Shown here: positions 61,207 to 64,000 of the stretch, one piece after another | Position numbering within the stretch: the stretch's first letter is position 1 | Layout of the letters: each line of letters opens with the position of its first letter | Assembly: GCA_963530615.1 (NCBI GenBank) | Contig: CAUSDX010000001.1 | Span: 1-64,000, forward strand | Direction of reading: 5' to 3' | DNA from: JABCPE02 sp963530615 | GTDB lineage: Bacteria; Bacteroidota; Bacteroidia; Flavobacteriales; Weeksellaceae | Length of the DNA stretch: 64,000 nt | The notes under the pieces: generated by a model | The model's input: only the letters and a program-made list of their open reading frames with translations | What the model was told of the DNA's origin: nothing | The model's database searches: none | Program-made: the position numbers and the translations under genes

Positions 61207-62202
61207 ATGACGGACCAAACTTTACAATCCTTAGGCGAATTTATTATCGACAAACAAAACGATTTCAAGTATTCTAGTGGTGAACTTTCTAGGCTTTTAA
61301 GTTCTATAAAAATAGCCTCCAAAGTTGTCAATAGAGAAGTAAATAAAGCAGGAATCGCTGATATTTTAGGCAAAGCAGGAAATGATAATGTACAAGGTGA
61401 GGAACAAATGAAACTAGATGTATTTGCCAATGATATTTTCATCAATGCCCTTTCTCAAAGGGAGATTGTATGCGGTATTGCTTCTGAAGAAAATGAAAAT
61501 TTTATCACAATAAAAGGTGGAGAAAACTCTCATCTTAACAATTATGTAGTGCTAATAGATCCCCTAGATGGTTCCTCTAATGTAGATGTAAATGTCTCTG
61601 TGGGAACTATTTTCTCCATTTACCGAAGAGTAACCCCAAAAGGAACTCCTGTATCATTAGAAGATTTTTTACAAAAAGGCGAAAATCAAGTGGCAGCTGG
61701 ATACATTATTTACGGTTCCTCTACAATGCTCGTTTATAGTACAGGGAACGGTGTTCATGGCTTTACTCTTGACCCCTCAATAGGAACTTATTTTCTCTCC
61801 CACCCCAATATGAAATATCCTGAAAGTGGTAAAATATATTCTACCAATGAAGGTAATTCTCAAAAGTTTTCACAAGGAGTGAGAGACTATATTTCTTTCT
61901 GCCAAAAAGAAGGCTACACCTCACGATATATCGGATCATTGGTTGCGGATTTTCATAGAAATATGATAAAAGGAGGGATTTATATGTACCCCAAAACATC
62001 CTCTGCTCCTAATGGAAAATTAAGACTTTTGTATGAATGCAACCCTATCGCATTTCTTACCGAACAAGCTGGAGGTAAAGCAATTGATGGACATCAAAGA
62101 ATATTAGAGATACAACCAACCGCACTCCACCAAAGGACTCCTATTTTTTGTGGCAGTAAGAATTTAGTAGAAAAAGTAGAAGAATTCATAAAAGAGAACT
62201 GA
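61207..62202 (+). CDS. fbp: Fructose-1,6-bisphosphatase, class 1
   Basis: The 331-residue protein has the class 1 FBPase signatures: GKAGNDNVQGEEQMKLDVFA, the metal and phosphate site VVLIDPLDGSSNVDVNVSVG and the C-terminal GKLRLLYECNPIAFLTEQAG. It removes the 1-phosphate from fructose 1,6-bisphosphate in gluconeogenesis, alongside pckA. Length and start match the family. The next gene, menC, begins 53 bases after it. Confidence 0.95.
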   Translation: MTDQTLQSLGEFIIDKQNDFKYSSGELSRLLSSIKIASKVVNREVNKAGIADILGKAGNDNVQGEEQMKLDVFANDIFINALSQREIVCGIASEENENFITIKGGENSHLNNYVVLIDPLDGSSNVDVNVSVGTIFSIYRRVTPKGTPVSLEDFLQKGENQVAAGYIIYGSSTMLVYSTGNGVHGFTLDPSIGTYFLSHPNMKYPESGKIYSTNEGNSQKFSQGVRDYISFCQKEGYTSRYIGSLVADFHRNMIKGGIYMYPKTSSAPNGKLRLLYECNPIAFLTEQAGGKAIDGHQRILEIQPTALHQRTPIFCGSKNLVEKVEEFIKEN

Positions 62203-62255
62203 AGAATAAACAAATCACTATCTTTTTCATTCTTCGTTTTTTACCCTAATTAAAA

Positions 62256-63269
62256 ATGTTTGCTCAATACGAAAAATACATCTTACATTTCAAACAGCCA
62301 AGCGGGACTTCTCGTGGGATTCTCACTACCAAGGAGACCTATTTTATAAAAATCACTCATCAGCAAAAAACAGGGATAGGAGAATGTAGCATTTTCAGAG
62401 GATTAAGCTATGATGACATCCCTGAATATGAGCAAAAACTCCAATGGCTTTGTCAAAATATTCATAAAAATTTAGATATTCTTAAAGATAAATTAAAGAA
62501 CTTCCCTTCTATTCTCTTCGGTTTAGAACAAGCTCTATTGAATCTACATCACGGAGAAGACCTCTACTTCCCTAGTCTTTTCACTGAAGGTAAATCAGGA
62601 ATACCTATCAATGGTTTAATTTGGATGGGAAGTGATGATTTCATGAGAAAACAAATTCAAGATAAAATAAACCAAGGTTTTTGCTGTATCAAATTAAAAA
62701 TTGGTGTCAATTGGCAAACGGAAAAAAAAATCATCCAAGATTTAAGAAACAACTTTCCAAAAGAAATTTTAGAAATTCGTGTAGATGCTAACGGAGCTTT
62801 TGATTTACCCACTACCCAAAGAGTCTTAGAGGATTTAGCCCTGTTAGATATTCATTCCATAGAACAACCCATTAAAGCTAAAAACCATAAAGATATGGCT
62901 ATTCTTTGCCATAACACTCCTACACCTATAGCATTAGACGAAGAACTTATTGGCATTATTTCAACGGTTCAAAAAAAAGAAATTCTAGATCAAATTAAAC
63001 CTCAATACATCATCTTAAAACCATCCCTTATTGGGGGATTTAGTAATTGTGATGAATGGATTAACCTTGCCGAAAGAAGGAATATCGGATGGTGGATTAC
63101 CTCTGCCTTGGAAAGTAATATTGGACTTAATGCCATTGCTCAATACACTTATATAAAGCAAAATCCTATGCCTCAAGGGTTAGGAACAGGAGGACTCTTC
63201 ACTAATAATATTCCTTCTGATTTAGTAGTTATCGGTGAAAAACTTTGGAAAATCAAAACAAATTCCTAA
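62256..63269 (+). CDS. menC: o-Succinylbenzoate synthase (enolase superfamily)
   Basis: The 337-residue protein has the enolase-superfamily MenC pattern: KLKIGVNWQTEKKI with the catalytic Lys, metal ligands in EIRVDANGAFD, SIEQPIKAKN and IALDEELIG, and the second Lys in ILKPSLIGGF. MenC makes o-succinylbenzoate for menaquinone, the normal respiratory quinone of this phylum. No other men gene is in the window. Dipeptide epimerases are close relatives, but the pattern fits MenC better. Confidence 0.85.
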   Translation: MFAQYEKYILHFKQPSGTSRGILTTKETYFIKITHQQKTGIGECSIFRGLSYDDIPEYEQKLQWLCQNIHKNLDILKDKLKNFPSILFGLEQALLNLHHGEDLYFPSLFTEGKSGIPINGLIWMGSDDFMRKQIQDKINQGFCCIKLKIGVNWQTEKKIIQDLRNNFPKEILEIRVDANGAFDLPTTQRVLEDLALLDIHSIEQPIKAKNHKDMAILCHNTPTPIALDEELIGIISTVQKKEILDQIKPQYIILKPSLIGGFSNCDEWINLAERRNIGWWITSALESNIGLNAIAQYTYIKQNPMPQGLGTGGLFTNNIPSDLVVIGEKLWKIKTNS

Positions 63270-63360
63270 AAAAGACTATTCTTTTTTCTAAAAATTTATA
63301 ATTCGTGTTAAACTTCGTTAAAATAACTAAATATATTTTATTACAAAAATCTTTTTGCAT

Positions 63361-63368
63361 TAAATTTG
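63361..63368 (+). promoter_or_regulatory. -7 promoter element of the DegP-type gene
   Basis: TAAATTTG, a perfect TAnnTTTG match, lies 26 bases before the start codon; a standard -33 TTTG is not visible. Confidence 0.5.
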
Positions 63369-63394
63369 TATTAACAATGATAAAATGATTTGAT

Positions 63395-64000
63395 ATGAAA
63401 AACCAATTAAAAAAAATCGTTCCGTTTGCGGTAGTTGGCGTTATTTCTGGGGCAACTACTTTTGGAGCTATAAACTTCTTTGACACAAATCAAAATAATA
63501 CTGATTATTCTTATTTTTCAACCTCTAAAAAAGATGGGCAATTTGCAGGAGTGAACGCTACTGCTATGAATGATGATTTTGTAAAGGCTTCTAAAACAAC
63601 CGTTCCCGCCGTAGTTACCATCAGAAACTACCAAAGTAAAACAGGAATGAGCAGTAGAGCTATGGAGCAAGATATTTTTGATTTTTTCTTTGGAGAAGGG
63701 TTTAGAAATAATAAAAGTCAACAGAGAGAAGCTCCCAAAGATTTACCATCTGGTTTAGGCTCAGGAGTCATCATCTCTCCTGATGGATACATCATCTCAA
63801 ATAATCATGTGGTAGCTGGTGCCTCTAAATTAGAAGTAGTTTTAAGCAATAAAAAAACTTATACTGCAAAACTTATCGGAACTGACCCTAGCACCGACAT
63901 CGCTCTCCTAAAAATAGAAGACAAAGGACTTCCTTATCTTAATTTTGCCAATTCTGATTTAGTAGAAGTAGGACAATGGGTATTAGCCGTAGGAAATCCA
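63395..64000 (+). CDS. DegP/Do-type periplasmic serine protease (partial, cut by the window end)
   Basis: From the ATG at 63395 the frame is open to the last base (202 residues). It starts with a signal-anchor or signal peptide (KKIVPFAVVGVISGATTFGA), then the trypsin-like domain with SGVIISPDGYIISNNHVVAG (catalytic His138) and STDIALLKIEDKGLPYL (catalytic Asp168). The catalytic Ser and the PDZ domains lie beyond the window. Family members degrade or refold misfolded envelope proteins. It was not a closed frame, so it is easy to miss. Confidence 0.88.
   Translation, partial: MKNQLKKIVPFAVVGVISGATTFGAINFFDTNQNNTDYSYFSTSKKDGQFAGVNATAMNDDFVKASKTTVPAVVTIRNYQSKTGMSSRAMEQDIFDFFFGEGFRNNKSQQREAPKDLPSGLGSGVIISPDGYIISNNHVVAGASKLEVVLSNKKTYTAKLIGTDPSTDIALLKIEDKGLPYLNFANSDLVEVGQWVLAVGNP

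Overview
The window is about 64 kb of AT-rich (by eye roughly one third G+C) chromosomal DNA from a member of the Bacteroidota, most likely class Flavobacteriia and close to the Chryseobacterium/Riemerella/Bergeyella group. The evidence is a SusC/SusD pair, a DUF4835 (PorD-like) protein of the type IX secretion context, BshC of bacillithiol synthesis, a GYDIA-type GHMP kinase, DUF6122, an HU-CCDC81 protein, a PorU-free but porin-rich envelope gene set, a two-domain ornithine/glycine-lipid acyltransferase, and many promoters of the Bacteroidota type (TTTG, 18-21 bp, TAnnTTTG). The genes are mostly housekeeping, arranged in short operons separated by intrinsic terminators; I see no intact prophage, insertion sequence, CRISPR array or conjugative element.

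Layout. 1-8.6 kb (minus): tRNA-Arg, an RluB-type pseudouridine synthase, a self-contained small transcription unit with a long hairpin and a 31-codon ORF (about 1468-1818), a paraslipin-like SPFH protein, an AddB-like nuclease, rsmG, four tRNAs (Thr, Tyr, Gly, Thr), xerC and rpsU. 8.7-11.7 kb (plus): DUF4835, recN, truncated haemoglobin. 11.7-13.6 kb (minus): DUF6122, a D-2-hydroxyacid dehydrogenase, HU-CCDC81 protein. 13.9-27.2 kb (plus): susC-susD, a putative porin, bshC, a LysM/receptor-like protein, fabD, a GHMP kinase and pckA. 27.2-30.0 kb (minus): yebC, an OmpA protein with thrombospondin type 3 repeats, smpB. 30.1-39.0 kb: an ABC-F ATPase and lipoprotein, dtd and a Rieske-like lipoprotein (minus), greA-HIT-clpX, a non-coding block with a 41-bp periodic repeat, a glycosylase-like gene, hflX and mgtE. 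39.0-54.4 kb: CoA transferase (minus), purD-guaA, then deoC, dgt, sufS and others (minus), pssA-exonuclease (minus) divergent from an LtaS-like/DUF2147 pair, then lgt and yidD (minus). 54.4-64 kb: a Cys/His-rich secreted protein and a TonB receptor with an N-terminal heavy-metal domain, an integrase remnant beside two identical tRNA-Phe genes, the lipid acyltransferase and aspartate kinase (minus), fbp, menC and the start of a DegP-type protease cut by the window end.

Themes. Translation and RNA quality control (smpB, dtd, ABC-F, hflX, rpsU, rsmG, rluB, seven tRNAs), DNA repair and recombination (recN, xerC, AddB-like, glycosylase-like), envelope biogenesis (lgt, yidD, pssA, LtaS-like, porins, OmpA, acyltransferase) and central metabolism (pckA, fbp, fabD, purD, guaA, deoC, menC) dominate. 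The most unusual non-coding features are the long-hairpin small transcript at 1.5-1.8 kb and the five CCAA-N4-TTGG-type sites at exact 41-42 bp spacing at 35.4-35.6 kb. Several gene starts lie only 5-8 bases after a -7 box, which suggests leaderless mRNAs.
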